Position numbers and translations under genes: made by a program. Below are positions 48,283-57,264 of a DNA stretch of 64,000 nt, one piece after another. How positions within the stretch are numbered: the stretch's first letter is position 1; each line of letters starts with the position of its first letter. The stretch comes from Paenibacillus jilunlii. GTDB lineage: Bacteria > Bacillota > Bacilli > Paenibacillales > Paenibacillaceae. The DNA is taken from assembly GCF_900102965.1 (NCBI RefSeq), contig NZ_FNGM01000024.1, forward strand, positions 34,283-98,282. The letters run 5' to 3'. The notes beneath the pieces are model-generated. The model was not told the DNA's origin. It worked only from the letters and a program-made list of their open reading frames with translations, and searched no databases.

Positions 48283-48289
48283 CTCCTTT
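48283..48289 (-). promoter_or_regulatory. Ribosome binding site deciding the Thr-module start
   Basis: AAAGGAG on the minus strand lies 6-7 bases before ATG 48276. It favours this start over the TTG that overlaps the previous stop codon. Confidence 0.7.
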
Positions 48290-48305
48290 GCTGTGGATTG
48301 ACTGC

Positions 48306-51300
48306 TCAAAAAACAAAATCATTCCCGTCATCAAGCAAATCCAGCGCTTCTGTCCTAACGAGACCTGAATCCAGCATAATTTCTTTGACAAGGATGTCCG
48401 GGTTCCCGGCAACCTGTCCGGCAATATCCAGCAAATGCCTGCACATTGTTGTAATGGTCTTGCGGGCAAACAAATCCGTCGAATACTCCATCCGCATTTC
48501 AATGCTGTCGTCATAATCGTACACCCATAGCGTCATGTCGAATTTGGACGACGGGTTGCGGAACGGATACGCCTGCAGCCTCACCTGATCCATAGCCGCT
48601 TCGGCGGGTGCAACATCGGGCAGCACCAGCATTACATTGAATAAGGGATTACCGCTTAGCTGATGGCTCCGGCCCAAGGCTTCGACCAATACCTCAAATT
48701 GAACATCCTGGTTTTCAAAAATCTGCAAGCTCTGCGCTTTGACCTCTGTCAACAGCTGTTCAAATGATCCATCGCGGTTGATGCGGGAACGGAAAGGCAG
48801 CACATTGGCAAACATGCCGACCATATCCGCCAGATCTGCATGGTTTCTTCCGGCTAGACTCGCCCCGACCATCACTTCATCCTGGCCCGTGTATTTGTGC
48901 AGCAGGACACTGTAAAGGGCCATCATATTCATGAATAATGTGGTGGTATTGCGCTTCATCCCTTGCTTCAGCCGGCCCGTTACGTTCTTATCTAAAGTAA
49001 ATGTATAAATATCGCCTTGGTGGCTCAGCACGGCAGGCCGCGGGTAATCGGTGGGAAGCTGGTTCTCCGGCAGTTCCCCAGATAATTGCTGAAGCCAGTA
49101 CCCGGTTTGCTTGTCGAATTCTCCGCGTCTGATCTGTTCGTTCTGCCAGCCCACAAAGTCAACATACTCCAGGAGGATTGGCTTTAGCTGTCCGGCTTGA
49201 CCGTTATATATGCGGATAAGCTCGCTCTTGAGAATCTCAACCGACAGGTTATCGGCAATGATATGGTGAATATCAAACAGCCACACATACTTCTGCATAC
49301 CGCAGCGGACCAGCTTTACCCGCAATAAAGGAGCCGACCGCAGATCAAACGGCTGCATAAACTGCTCAACCACCTCATCGACTTCATCTTCCTTTACGGT
49401 CACATGCTCCACTTGAAATCCGGCACGGTCATGGATGATCTGGACAATCTCCCCGTTGATGACGTCAAAGCTGGTCCGCAACACCGCATGCCTCTGGATT
49501 AATAGATCAAATGCGTTTTGTAATTTATCCGGATCGAGCTCACCTTCAACCGATGTGACCTCCAGAATGTTGTAGGCAACGCTGTCCGGCTGGAGCTGCT
49601 GTTGAAAATACAACCGTTTTTGCGCCGATGACAAGGGATAATGAGCCTCAGGCGCAGCCTTTTGAATGGCGGCATATTCTTTGGTCGTTGTATGATAGGC
49701 CGCTTGAATGTGCCGGGCAAGCTCCTTCAGCACGGTTGTATGAAAGAAGACCGAAACCGGAATCTTGATGCTGATCGCCTGATAGATCCTCTCTGCGACC
49801 GTTAGCACCTTCAGCGAATCTCCACCCAAATCAAAAAAATCATCGTCTCTGGAAATTTGCTCATGCCCCAGAACACTCTGCCAAATGCTGCTGATCACAT
49901 GTTCTAACTCCTGGACTGACATATTCACTCCTGAAGCGCTCACCTTGTCCTCCGCAGAGCTGCTGCCATTGTCCTGATACAGGCTCACCTTCTCATTCTG
50001 ATAGGCTTCCACCCGTGCAGGCAAATCAACAGTAGATACAATCACCTGTGGATAGGCAGTCGATAATGCGGCATCCAGAATCATAAGTCCTTCCTCAGGA
50101 GTCAGAGCACCCGGATTGCCGTTGACAGTTTCCTGAGCCGCCTGGACCGCAGTTGTTTTTTTACCAGCTGCGCCTCCCCCGCTGACCTGTTCATTCGTGA
50201 CGGCTGTAACCTGATAGCCCTCGATTTCAACGATCCCTTGGCCGTGTTCGTCCATAATCGTCAGATCAAACTCCATGATTTTGTTTCCTACAGAGTGTTC
50301 TGTCCGGTGACGGATATAACTGTATACTCTTCCCGGCACCTTCCCATGGACCGTAATGTTTCTGTAGCCGAATGGAACGTACTGGCCGGCCCCGGTGTGT
50401 GCAAGCCCCATATGCACCAGCGCCACATCAAGGATCGCCGGGTGGAATCCATAAACAGCCAAATCTCCTGCGAACGCTTGCGGAAGTTCAATGCAAGACA
50501 GGCCCTCCTGCTGAGAAAATCCTCCCCAGCGGTAGCTGTCCCACCGGGGACCGTACCGGAATTGGCTGTCCCGCCGGTTGTTGTAATGCTCCCTGCCATA
50601 GCGGCTGTGATCGCAGGCATTGCGGATCGCAGCCAATTCATAGTCTTGGGGCTTGATATCGGCAGTGCCAATGCTGCCGCGAGCGTGGAGTATCCACCTG
50701 CCCCCGGGGGTCTCCAGATAGCTTTCTATCGTAAATTGATAGCCTTCTGCGTCCCGGGTAAGTATTGTTCTGACCGGAACCTCTATATTCTCTGCGACCG
50801 CTAGCGGGGTCAAGAAAAAAACATCACGGATCATTACGGCTGCTTCAGGATTCGAAGACGCTGATTGATAGGCTGCACGCGCCATTTCCAGATAGCAGGT
50901 TCCCGGCAGCACGGCCTGGCCCGCTATGCGGTGTTCATCCAAGACCCAATCTCTGCCGGTATGGAAATAAGAAAGAAACGTAGTGCGTCCTGTATTTTCT
51001 TTCACGGAATACTGAAACAACGGATGCTCCCCGGGCTGATAAGAGATTCCCGGAGCAGTACCGGCTGGACGGGTTTGCGCCGAGAGGCTGGTCATTCCGG
51101 TGTTCTCCCACCTATCCCAGTTGATGGCTTGGGTGAAATACCCCCTTCTGGTGTTAACCCGGGCATAAGCATCCAAAAAGGAATTGGCTGCGCTGTACGC
51201 TACTTGTGCCGGTGGAGCGAGCAGCGAGCTTAAGGATGAGAAGAGCAGCAGAAAATCGACCGGGAGCGACAGCTCTTCGATAACCTTTTGCAAAACCTGG

Positions 51301-54300
51301 GTTCCATAAATTTTGGTGCCAAAAACCGCTTCGCACATCTCCTTGCTTCTTCGCTGAATGACCGCTCCGTCCGGAACACCCGCAGCATGGATAATCCCGT
51401 TGATAGCCTCATAGCGCTCAAGGATCTGCCCAAAAACAGCTCTGACCTGAGCGGCATCCGTAATATCCGCCTGAACCAGATAGAAGCCGCTTGCCGCTGC
51501 TTTGATTTCCCGCAGGCTGGCAATTTTTTGGCTTACCGGGTCATCCCCGCTATGGATTGCACACCACTTGTCCCACTCGGCCTCGGGTAGAAACTGCGAC
51601 CGGTTGAGCAAGACCACTTGAGCTTGATACTGCTCTGCCAGAAACCTGGCGACATGCAATCCGATGCCTCCAAGACCTCCGGTGATGACATATACCCCTC
51701 CGGTTGTTAAGCGCTTGTTGACTGCATTCAGCGGAGTTGTTAGGCGCACCGGCTTGAAGGCGGGCTCCCAAATATAGTTATTCCGCAGCGCGATCCAATC
51801 GGCACGGCAGTTATTTTCCGGCTCGGATAGTATGCGGCAAAGGATACGATGGTCGTATTGATCGGTGTCGATCAGCCTGCAGGCAATGTTCTCGTACTCT
51901 TTGGCAATGACACGAAGCGGTCCGAGCAATGTGGCCTTTGCAGGGACAACCGTCTCGTTTCCGATTACTTCTGCCACCTGGTTGGCCACGATGTCGATGG
52001 TTACCTGCTGCCGAAGCTGAAGCTGGCCGGCCGCTCTGGCAATGTTCAATAAGGTGTAGTACCCGAGGCGGTTGCATTCCTCCGCTTCCGGTAGTTGTTC
52101 GTGGGCCGCAGACTGCGGATGCATGCACCAAAAATGCACAATCCGGATTGGCCCGTCACCCCGCCGGGCAAGTATATCCAGCAACTGCGTCAGATCGTCC
52201 GGGATTTCCGGATTGATCGCAAATGACAGCTTATTTTGCTGGAAGGATTCACCGGCCTCAATCCGGGCAACCGTATGGCCCATTTGCTCAAGCTGCTCAA
52301 TACATTGGGCTACAAAGGGCTCCTGCGTGGCGAAAACTGCGAATAAACCTTGCTGCTGCTCCCTTTCTTCCGGCATGTATTCAGAACGTATCCATGAGGG
52401 GACATACATCCATTCTTCCTTGCTTTTCTTGCCGGGTTGGGGTTCTTGACGCTTCCAGATATTCTGGAACTGCTTAATCTGCTGCGTATCCACCCAGTAC
52501 CTTTTCCGGGTGAAGGGATAGGTCGGCAGCGCCAACCGGGATGGGCTTTGATGCTTGGCAAGCTCGTCCCATTGGAGGGGATAGCCGTTTGCCCATATAC
52601 AGCCGAGAGCATCAAGGAGGTCCGGCTCGCTTTTCACAAGGCAAATAGGTCCGGACGGTCCGGATGGTTCACCTGCTGCGCCGAAGTCAAGAACCAGATG
52701 CTTATCCGCTTCATCCGCCTCTGCGGGCAGGCTCTTGTTGTCATCTGCACCTAATGAATTGACCCAATAGTCCGGGAGCGTTACATCCTTCACAGTATTT
52801 CTTCCGGCATCCGCAGAGAGCAGCGGAATCGCAGGCACAGACAAGGAAACAGAATCAAACGCCTCGTAAAATTCGGACTGGAGGGCCTCCAGCAAAAAGA
52901 GATCCCCTTCGCTGCCCCGCCATTCCTCCAGCAGCCGGTCTCTTTTCTCAATAAGCATCAGCGCCTCTTCCAGGGTAAAAACACCGGCTAAGCAGCCCGC
53001 CACATACGCCCCGGTCCCGGTCCCCATAAGGGCCGCCGGCTTCACACCCACCCGCAGCAGCCATTTGGCCAAGGCCAGTTGAAAGAGAAAGACCGGCGTC
53101 TGTCCAGCATAAACATCGTTCCCACCCGATAAAAGCTCGGCACGCTTAACCCCTCTTATCCCGCTCGCCTGAAGCAGCAGCCCTTCCATTTCCTCGCGGC
53201 AATACGGATGATGCAAGCAGGTGTGGTAATGCTGCACCGCCTCTTCGGGTTCCATCCCGGCAAATAGAAAGTGTACAGGCTTCAATTCTTTTTTCGGATC
53301 AACCCGCAGGGCTTGCCCCGCCTTCACTCTTAAAGCTTCACAACCGGCAAGCAGTGCCTTGCAGGACACATATTGACGATAGGAAAAATGCTCACGTCCC
53401 TGCTGCAAGGTATACGCAATCGCCGCAACATCTTTCCCCGGATGCTTCTGCACATCTTGTACAAACGCTTCAATGGACTCCTCCAGCGCTTCCCTGGTTT
53501 TGGCTGAAAAAACCAGCAGCTGCTCCTGTGCCTCCTCTTGCCTGGCGCTCTGCCCTGATGGAGCTTCCTCCAAAACGATATGCGCATTGGTTCCGCCAAC
53601 ACCAAATGAACTTACCCCTGCCCGGCGCAGCCCTGAACCGCTCTCCCATTCTCTCATCCGGTCTACCAGATAAAACGGGCTGTCTTCAAGCATGAGATGC
53701 GGATTGGGATTTGCAAAATGCAAGGTTGGCAGCAGGCATTTATTGTGCAGAGCCAGCACCGTTTTTATAAGCCCGGCTATTCCGGCCGCACTGTCGAGAT
53801 GGCCAATGTTGGTTTTGACTGAGCCTAACCCGCAGAAATGTTTACGTTTTGTCTGGAAAGCTGTGGTTAACGCCTTGACTTCAATCGGATCACCCAGAGC
53901 CGTCCCTGTTCCGTGAGCTTCAATGTAACCAATCTCCTTAGGATCTACCCCGGCTACGCGGTGGGCCGTCCGAATGACCTCTACCTGTCCATCTACACTC
54001 GGCGCACTGTAGCCTACTTTGCGGTTACCGTCATTATTAATCGCCGTTCCTTTTATAACGGCATAAATGTGGTCCTTGTCGTCCAAGGCGTCTTCCAGCC
54101 GTTTCAATATCACCAAGCCGATGCCATTGCCCACCACGGTCCCGTCCGATGCGGCATCGAACGCCCGGCAGCGGCCGTCCGACGACAGGATCATCCCGTC
54201 CTGATAGAAATATCCGTTTTTCAATGGACTCGTAACGGATACCCCGCCGGCTACTGCCATATCACATTCTCCGCTGATGACCCCCTGGCAAGCCGCATGG

Positions 54301-54860
54301 ACCGCAACGAGCGAGGTGGAGCAGGCCGTGAACAGCGTATAGCTGGGCCCTTTTAAATTCAGCTTGTAGGAGACTCTCGTACTCATTAAATCCTTGTCAT
54401 TCAGATGGGCAATCTCAAAATCCTCAGCCCCGTTGCGGGAGCCCATGGACAGGGATAATGCCTCCCAGTGAAAGTGGGGCCGTCCTCCTGCATAGACTCC
54501 GATGGCATCCTGTGTCCTGCCTGGCGGATAACCGGCATCCTCCAGGGCCATCCAAGTATGCTCGTGCAGCAGTCTCGTCTGCGGGTCCATAAATTGCGCT
54601 TCATTCGGTGTATACCCAAAGAAGGAATTATCGAAGTACTCACACTCATTGAGGTAACCTTTTGCTTTGACGAAGTTCTCTTTGGTGTATACCTCTGCGG
54701 GAACTCCGGCCTCCTCCAATTGTTCATCCGTAAAGAAGGAAATACTGTCCACACCATTCTTTACATTTTGGAAAAACTGCTCAAGGTTTTTGGCACCCGG
54801 AAAAGAACCCGACATTCCAATAATGGCAACTTCTAAACCTGTTCTCGTGTTTTCCTTCAT
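48306..54860 (-). CDS. PKS with terminal C domain: KS-(inactive AT)-KR-DH-ACP-C
   Basis: About 2184 residues. KS about 10-435 (TACSTSL, EAHGTGTALGD). AT remnant about 525-770 with Gly615 in GTGTGAY where GHSxGE has Ser. KR (TGGLGGIG about 1051; AYSAAN). DH about 1290-1550, placed after KR, with an intact EHRIAGQAVLPG motif and Asp in HPAILD. ACP Ser about 1681 (GGDSLKV). Complete C domain about 1740-2170 with HHIIADN, Asn replacing the last Gly of HHxxxDG. It should add one unit, reduce and dehydrate it to an enoyl, and pass it to Thr on the next protein. The order KR then DH is the reverse of the usual DH-KR. The start is ATG 54860, after GAGGG with a six-base gap; an ATG at 54923 overlaps the previous stop but has no ribosome site. 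Confidence 0.94.
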   Translation of the reverse strand: MKENTRTGLEVAIIGMSGSFPGAKNLEQFFQNVKNGVDSISFFTDEQLEEAGVPAEVYTKENFVKAKGYLNECEYFDNSFFGYTPNEAQFMDPQTRLLHEHTWMALEDAGYPPGRTQDAIGVYAGGRPHFHWEALSLSMGSRNGAEDFEIAHLNDKDLMSTRVSYKLNLKGPSYTLFTACSTSLVAVHAACQGVISGECDMAVAGGVSVTSPLKNGYFYQDGMILSSDGRCRAFDAASDGTVVGNGIGLVILKRLEDALDDKDHIYAVIKGTAINNDGNRKVGYSAPSVDGQVEVIRTAHRVAGVDPKEIGYIEAHGTGTALGDPIEVKALTTAFQTKRKHFCGLGSVKTNIGHLDSAAGIAGLIKTVLALHNKCLLPTLHFANPNPHLMLEDSPFYLVDRMREWESGSGLRRAGVSSFGVGGTNAHIVLEEAPSGQSARQEEAQEQLLVFSAKTREALEESIEAFVQDVQKHPGKDVAAIAYTLQQGREHFSYRQYVSCKALLAGCEALRVKAGQALRVDPKKELKPVHFLFAGMEPEEAVQHYHTCLHHPYCREEMEGLLLQASGIRGVKRAELLSGGNDVYAGQTPVFLFQLALAKWLLRVGVKPAALMGTGTGAYVAGCLAGVFTLEEALMLIEKRDRLLEEWRGSEGDLFLLEALQSEFYEAFDSVSLSVPAIPLLSADAGRNTVKDVTLPDYWVNSLGADDNKSLPAEADEADKHLVLDFGAAGEPSGPSGPICLVKSEPDLLDALGCIWANGYPLQWDELAKHQSPSRLALPTYPFTRKRYWVDTQQIKQFQNIWKRQEPQPGKKSKEEWMYVPSWIRSEYMPEEREQQQGLFAVFATQEPFVAQCIEQLEQMGHTVARIEAGESFQQNKLSFAINPEIPDDLTQLLDILARRGDGPIRIVHFWCMHPQSAAHEQLPEAEECNRLGYYTLLNIARAAGQLQLRQQVTIDIVANQVAEVIGNETVVPAKATLLGPLRVIAKEYENIACRLIDTDQYDHRILCRILSEPENNCRADWIALRNNYIWEPAFKPVRLTTPLNAVNKRLTTGGVYVITGGLGGIGLHVARFLAEQYQAQVVLLNRSQFLPEAEWDKWCAIHSGDDPVSQKIASLREIKAAASGFYLVQADITDAAQVRAVFGQILERYEAINGIIHAAGVPDGAVIQRRSKEMCEAVFGTKIYGTQVLQKVIEELSLPVDFLLLFSSLSSLLAPPAQVAYSAANSFLDAYARVNTRRGYFTQAINWDRWENTGMTSLSAQTRPAGTAPGISYQPGEHPLFQYSVKENTGRTTFLSYFHTGRDWVLDEHRIAGQAVLPGTCYLEMARAAYQSASSNPEAAVMIRDVFFLTPLAVAENIEVPVRTILTRDAEGYQFTIESYLETPGGRWILHARGSIGTADIKPQDYELAAIRNACDHSRYGREHYNNRRDSQFRYGPRWDSYRWGGFSQQEGLSCIELPQAFAGDLAVYGFHPAILDVALVHMGLAHTGAGQYVPFGYRNITVHGKVPGRVYSYIRHRTEHSVGNKIMEFDLTIMDEHGQGIVEIEGYQVTAVTNEQVSGGGAAGKKTTAVQAAQETVNGNPGALTPEEGLMILDAALSTAYPQVIVSTVDLPARVEAYQNEKVSLYQDNGSSSAEDKVSASGVNMSVQELEHVISSIWQSVLGHEQISRDDDFFDLGGDSLKVLTVAERIYQAISIKIPVSVFFHTTVLKELARHIQAAYHTTTKEYAAIQKAAPEAHYPLSSAQKRLYFQQQLQPDSVAYNILEVTSVEGELDPDKLQNAFDLLIQRHAVLRTSFDVINGEIVQIIHDRAGFQVEHVTVKEDEVDEVVEQFMQPFDLRSAPLLRVKLVRCGMQKYVWLFDIHHIIADNLSVEILKSELIRIYNGQAGQLKPILLEYVDFVGWQNEQIRRGEFDKQTGYWLQQLSGELPENQLPTDYPRPAVLSHQGDIYTFTLDKNVTGRLKQGMKRNTTTLFMNMMALYSVLLHKYTGQDEVMVGASLAGRNHADLADMVGMFANVLPFRSRINRDGSFEQLLTEVKAQSLQIFENQDVQFEVLVEALGRSHQLSGNPLFNVMLVLPDVAPAEAAMDQVRLQAYPFRNPSSKFDMTLWVYDYDDSIEMRMEYSTDLFARKTITTMCRHLLDIAGQVAGNPDILVKEIMLDSGLVRTEALDLLDDGNDFVF

Positions 54861-54915
54861 AATTACCCTCGTTTTTTCGTCATTTTCTTTGCTCTGGGGC
54901 ACCTGCGTTATAATC

Positions 54916-56502
54916 TCAGGCATATAAGGCCATAGCGAAAATATGTAAATTAGGACAATCAGGCAGCCTCAGGCTTGCAATTTTCCGGGCCGGATCAAGT
55001 GCATAATTTTGGGTAAATACACGTACCCGGGATTCATCCAGCTTCACTTGCCCGTTCTTTCGTGATGCTGCCATGCCTGACCAGACGATCTTTTCACCGT
55101 AAAGGGGGTTCATATACCAGTCTGTAAAAGCAATGGAGAGGAAAGACGCGGACCGGTCTTCGTACACAAGCTCGATCTGATCCGAGTAACTCCCACACTC
55201 CGAGCATCCTACCAGCGCCAAGGCGGAATAGCAGCCCAATGGAATCCTAATGGACTGTGCAGCGCATGAAATATTGTCATAATCACTGCAGTTCAATACC
55301 GGGAGGGAAAATTCCATCCCTTCGGTCTTCCACTCCACTGGAGGATCATCGGCTAGAAAATAATCGCCCATCAGCGTAAAATCCGCCTTGCTCTCAGGCG
55401 AGAGTGAGCCGTCAAAGCCTTTATTATTGTAATATTCCGATAGCTCAACGAATTTCATATCCACTTGAACTTGATCGTTGATTGGACTCACGTTAATACT
55501 TTTGGACAAAGCCGGATGACCTTTCGCCTTGTCTTCGCACATAGAGAGAAGCTGACCGGCAATCTGTTCTTCCTTGTCTGCGATCATCCGAAGTTTATGG
55601 GCCGCTCTGTGCATTAGACTTTTATCCCTTGGGCTGTAGTAGGATTTGGTCACCATAGAGAGCAGGGTGCTCCATTGCGATGCAGCATAATGCAGTTCAT
55701 TCACCGTTTCATGGAAATCCTGCTCCTGTTGTCTGGTATTCAAATATTGCAGTACCGCTGCAAATTGTCTTCTGCCATTGCTGATAGTGCTTAGCACGGA
55801 CAGCAGCGGCGCCATCCAAATATGTTCATACTGTTTGAATTCTCCGCCTAAATCGGGAGATTGCTCCAAAATAGCCGCGAGACTTCTCATCTGATGAAAT
55901 GAATGCTCCCTTTGGTTTTGTACTGTCATCCTTTTGACAGCCTGTTGGATGATGGTCCTCCAATCAGCAATGGGCTCGGGAAGGGTTGAACATCTGAATA
56001 CAGCTACACGGTTGCTATCGCTAGAAAAACAATGTTCACTTGAAAGCCTGATATCTTGTTTCTGGTAAAAACAATCGATTAAGCTGTACATGCGGTTTCC
56101 TTCGTCGTACCCGGCAATTAAATTGGTGTGTGGGTAATGATAGTTATGAAACCCGGAATCCCAAGGACAGTTATACGTATCCAGTTCAATGATGACGGGT
56201 CTGGATTCTGCCAATTCCCGGGCGACTACATCGACCGCATCTTGAAAGCGCAGGTTCTCTGCGATCCGGATACCGATACCATGGTGCTGCGCCAGTAAAG
56301 GAAGCATGTTTCCGGATTCAGGACTGAGGCCTGAAGATAGCTTCCCCGTGCGGCTCCATTGCTGGCTGTCAAAGGAAAATCCCCACGACTCCGCATACAT
56401 AAGCTCATGGTTACGCTGCACCCAGGATGCAACAGAAGCAATGGTGTCCTCCCTGCAATTTCTCCAATCGTGGTGAACCGGAATGATATCCAATACGTTC
56501 AT
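54916..56502 (-). CDS. BtrH-like N-terminal domain protein, candidate acyltransferase or peptidase
   Basis: About 528 residues, no signal peptide. The first 150 resemble the BtrH_N papain-like fold: Cys16 in RNCREDT, a PVIIELDTYNCPWDSG strand, His125 in YPHTNLIAGYD and Asp143 in SLIDCF, giving a Cys-His-Asp set in the expected order. The remaining 380 residues are partly helical (about 190-350), then apparently beta-rich; I do not recognise a family there. In butirosin biosynthesis BtrH transfers an acyl group from an ACP to an amine. Here the target could be the assembly-line product or a carrier intermediate. The ATG at 56502 follows AAGGGG; the frame is open to 56544, into the phosphatase gene. 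It lies between the histidine phosphatase and a PKS. Confidence 0.65.
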   Translation of the reverse strand: MNVLDIIPVHHDWRNCREDTIASVASWVQRNHELMYAESWGFSFDSQQWSRTGKLSSGLSPESGNMLPLLAQHHGIGIRIAENLRFQDAVDVVARELAESRPVIIELDTYNCPWDSGFHNYHYPHTNLIAGYDEGNRMYSLIDCFYQKQDIRLSSEHCFSSDSNRVAVFRCSTLPEPIADWRTIIQQAVKRMTVQNQREHSFHQMRSLAAILEQSPDLGGEFKQYEHIWMAPLLSVLSTISNGRRQFAAVLQYLNTRQQEQDFHETVNELHYAASQWSTLLSMVTKSYYSPRDKSLMHRAAHKLRMIADKEEQIAGQLLSMCEDKAKGHPALSKSINVSPINDQVQVDMKFVELSEYYNNKGFDGSLSPESKADFTLMGDYFLADDPPVEWKTEGMEFSLPVLNCSDYDNISCAAQSIRIPLGCYSALALVGCSECGSYSDQIELVYEDRSASFLSIAFTDWYMNPLYGEKIVWSGMAASRKNGQVKLDESRVRVFTQNYALDPARKIASLRLPDCPNLHIFAMALYA

Positions 56503-56508
56503 TGTAAT

Positions 56509-56514
56509 CCCCTT
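56509..56514 (-). promoter_or_regulatory. Ribosome binding site deciding the start of the BtrH-like gene
   Basis: AAGGGG on the minus strand lies about 6-7 bases before ATG 56502. The alternative start at 56544 falls inside the phosphatase gene without such a site. Confidence 0.6.
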
Positions 56515-56533
56515 GGGTTTATGATTTGGCGGT

Positions 56534-57244
56534 CTATTTAACAAAACAGTCGTTGTGAATATCTTTGGTTTTCAACGTCAAATCTTGTTTCCATATATGC
56601 GAAGTATCCCCAAAGCCGATGCATCTTGGCGTCGCCCACCGGTCCGACCGCTGTTCCAGAACAACCGTCGTGACTGAACTCGGCGGCATCCAGAACCCTG
56701 TCCACATTAACGAAATCGGAATATCCAGTAAATGGCCAAGCCATGTCAAACCAATAGCTCTATGGCAAAACACCACAATTTTATCCTGGTTGGGATTGAT
56801 GCATGAGTACCGTCCATCCTTTCTTTCATATCCATGGCACAGCAAAAGCCGGTCAGAGCTTCTGCGGATCTCCTCTACTCTTTCTTTTGCCTGAACCTCC
56901 TGGTAATAATTAAGCTGATGCCAGGTTTCATGGGTCGGGAGAGGGTCCCCGTTTCGGATTACTTCACCCGGAATATCAAAAACCCCTATATACCCCCAAG
57001 GAGAATGCTCCATCCATAAATCTGTCAGCTCTTTCAGCCAATCCTCCGTCCGCGGCTCTATCCCCAGCAGCTCAGAGGTATACCTCATCGTCTTCAACGC
57101 TCTGCCCATTGGCGATGAATAAATATAATCGACTCCCTGAACCTGCAGATACTGCGCCAGTGCCTTTGCCTCAAGCTCTCCGGCAGCAGTGAGGCTATCA
57201 TTGTCATAATCCGGCTCTGCATGGCGGACAATATATAAATGCAT
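56534..57244 (-). CDS. Histidine phosphatase family protein (phosphoglycerate-mutase-like)
   Basis: A 236-residue soluble protein. It opens with LYIVRHAEP, where His8 is the phospho-acceptor and Arg7 binds phosphate. Further family residues are Arg48 in SSPMGRA, Glu72 in WLKELTD and the second His161 in FCHRAIG. These fit a small-molecule or phosphoprotein phosphatase of the histidine phosphatase superfamily; its substrate is not evident. It lies 20 bases after the AT-bearing PKS. It is the second phosphatase in the window beside the HAD protein, and no kinase is visible. It may act on a phosphorylated intermediate, or be a neighbour with a general role. Confidence 0.9.
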   Translation of the reverse strand: MHLYIVRHAEPDYDNDSLTAAGELEAKALAQYLQVQGVDYIYSSPMGRALKTMRYTSELLGIEPRTEDWLKELTDLWMEHSPWGYIGVFDIPGEVIRNGDPLPTHETWHQLNYYQEVQAKERVEEIRRSSDRLLLCHGYERKDGRYSCINPNQDKIVVFCHRAIGLTWLGHLLDIPISLMWTGFWMPPSSVTTVVLEQRSDRWATPRCIGFGDTSHIWKQDLTLKTKDIHNDCFVK

Positions 57245-57264
57245 CCCTCAAATTCCCTTCAAGC

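Noticed and set aside
54861..54923. Start at 54923 for the KS-KR-DH-ACP-C synthase
   Set aside because: It would overlap the preceding gene by 8 bases as elsewhere, so it is not impossible, but it has no ribosome site, while ATG 54860 follows GAGGG and gives the usual short N-terminus before the KS.
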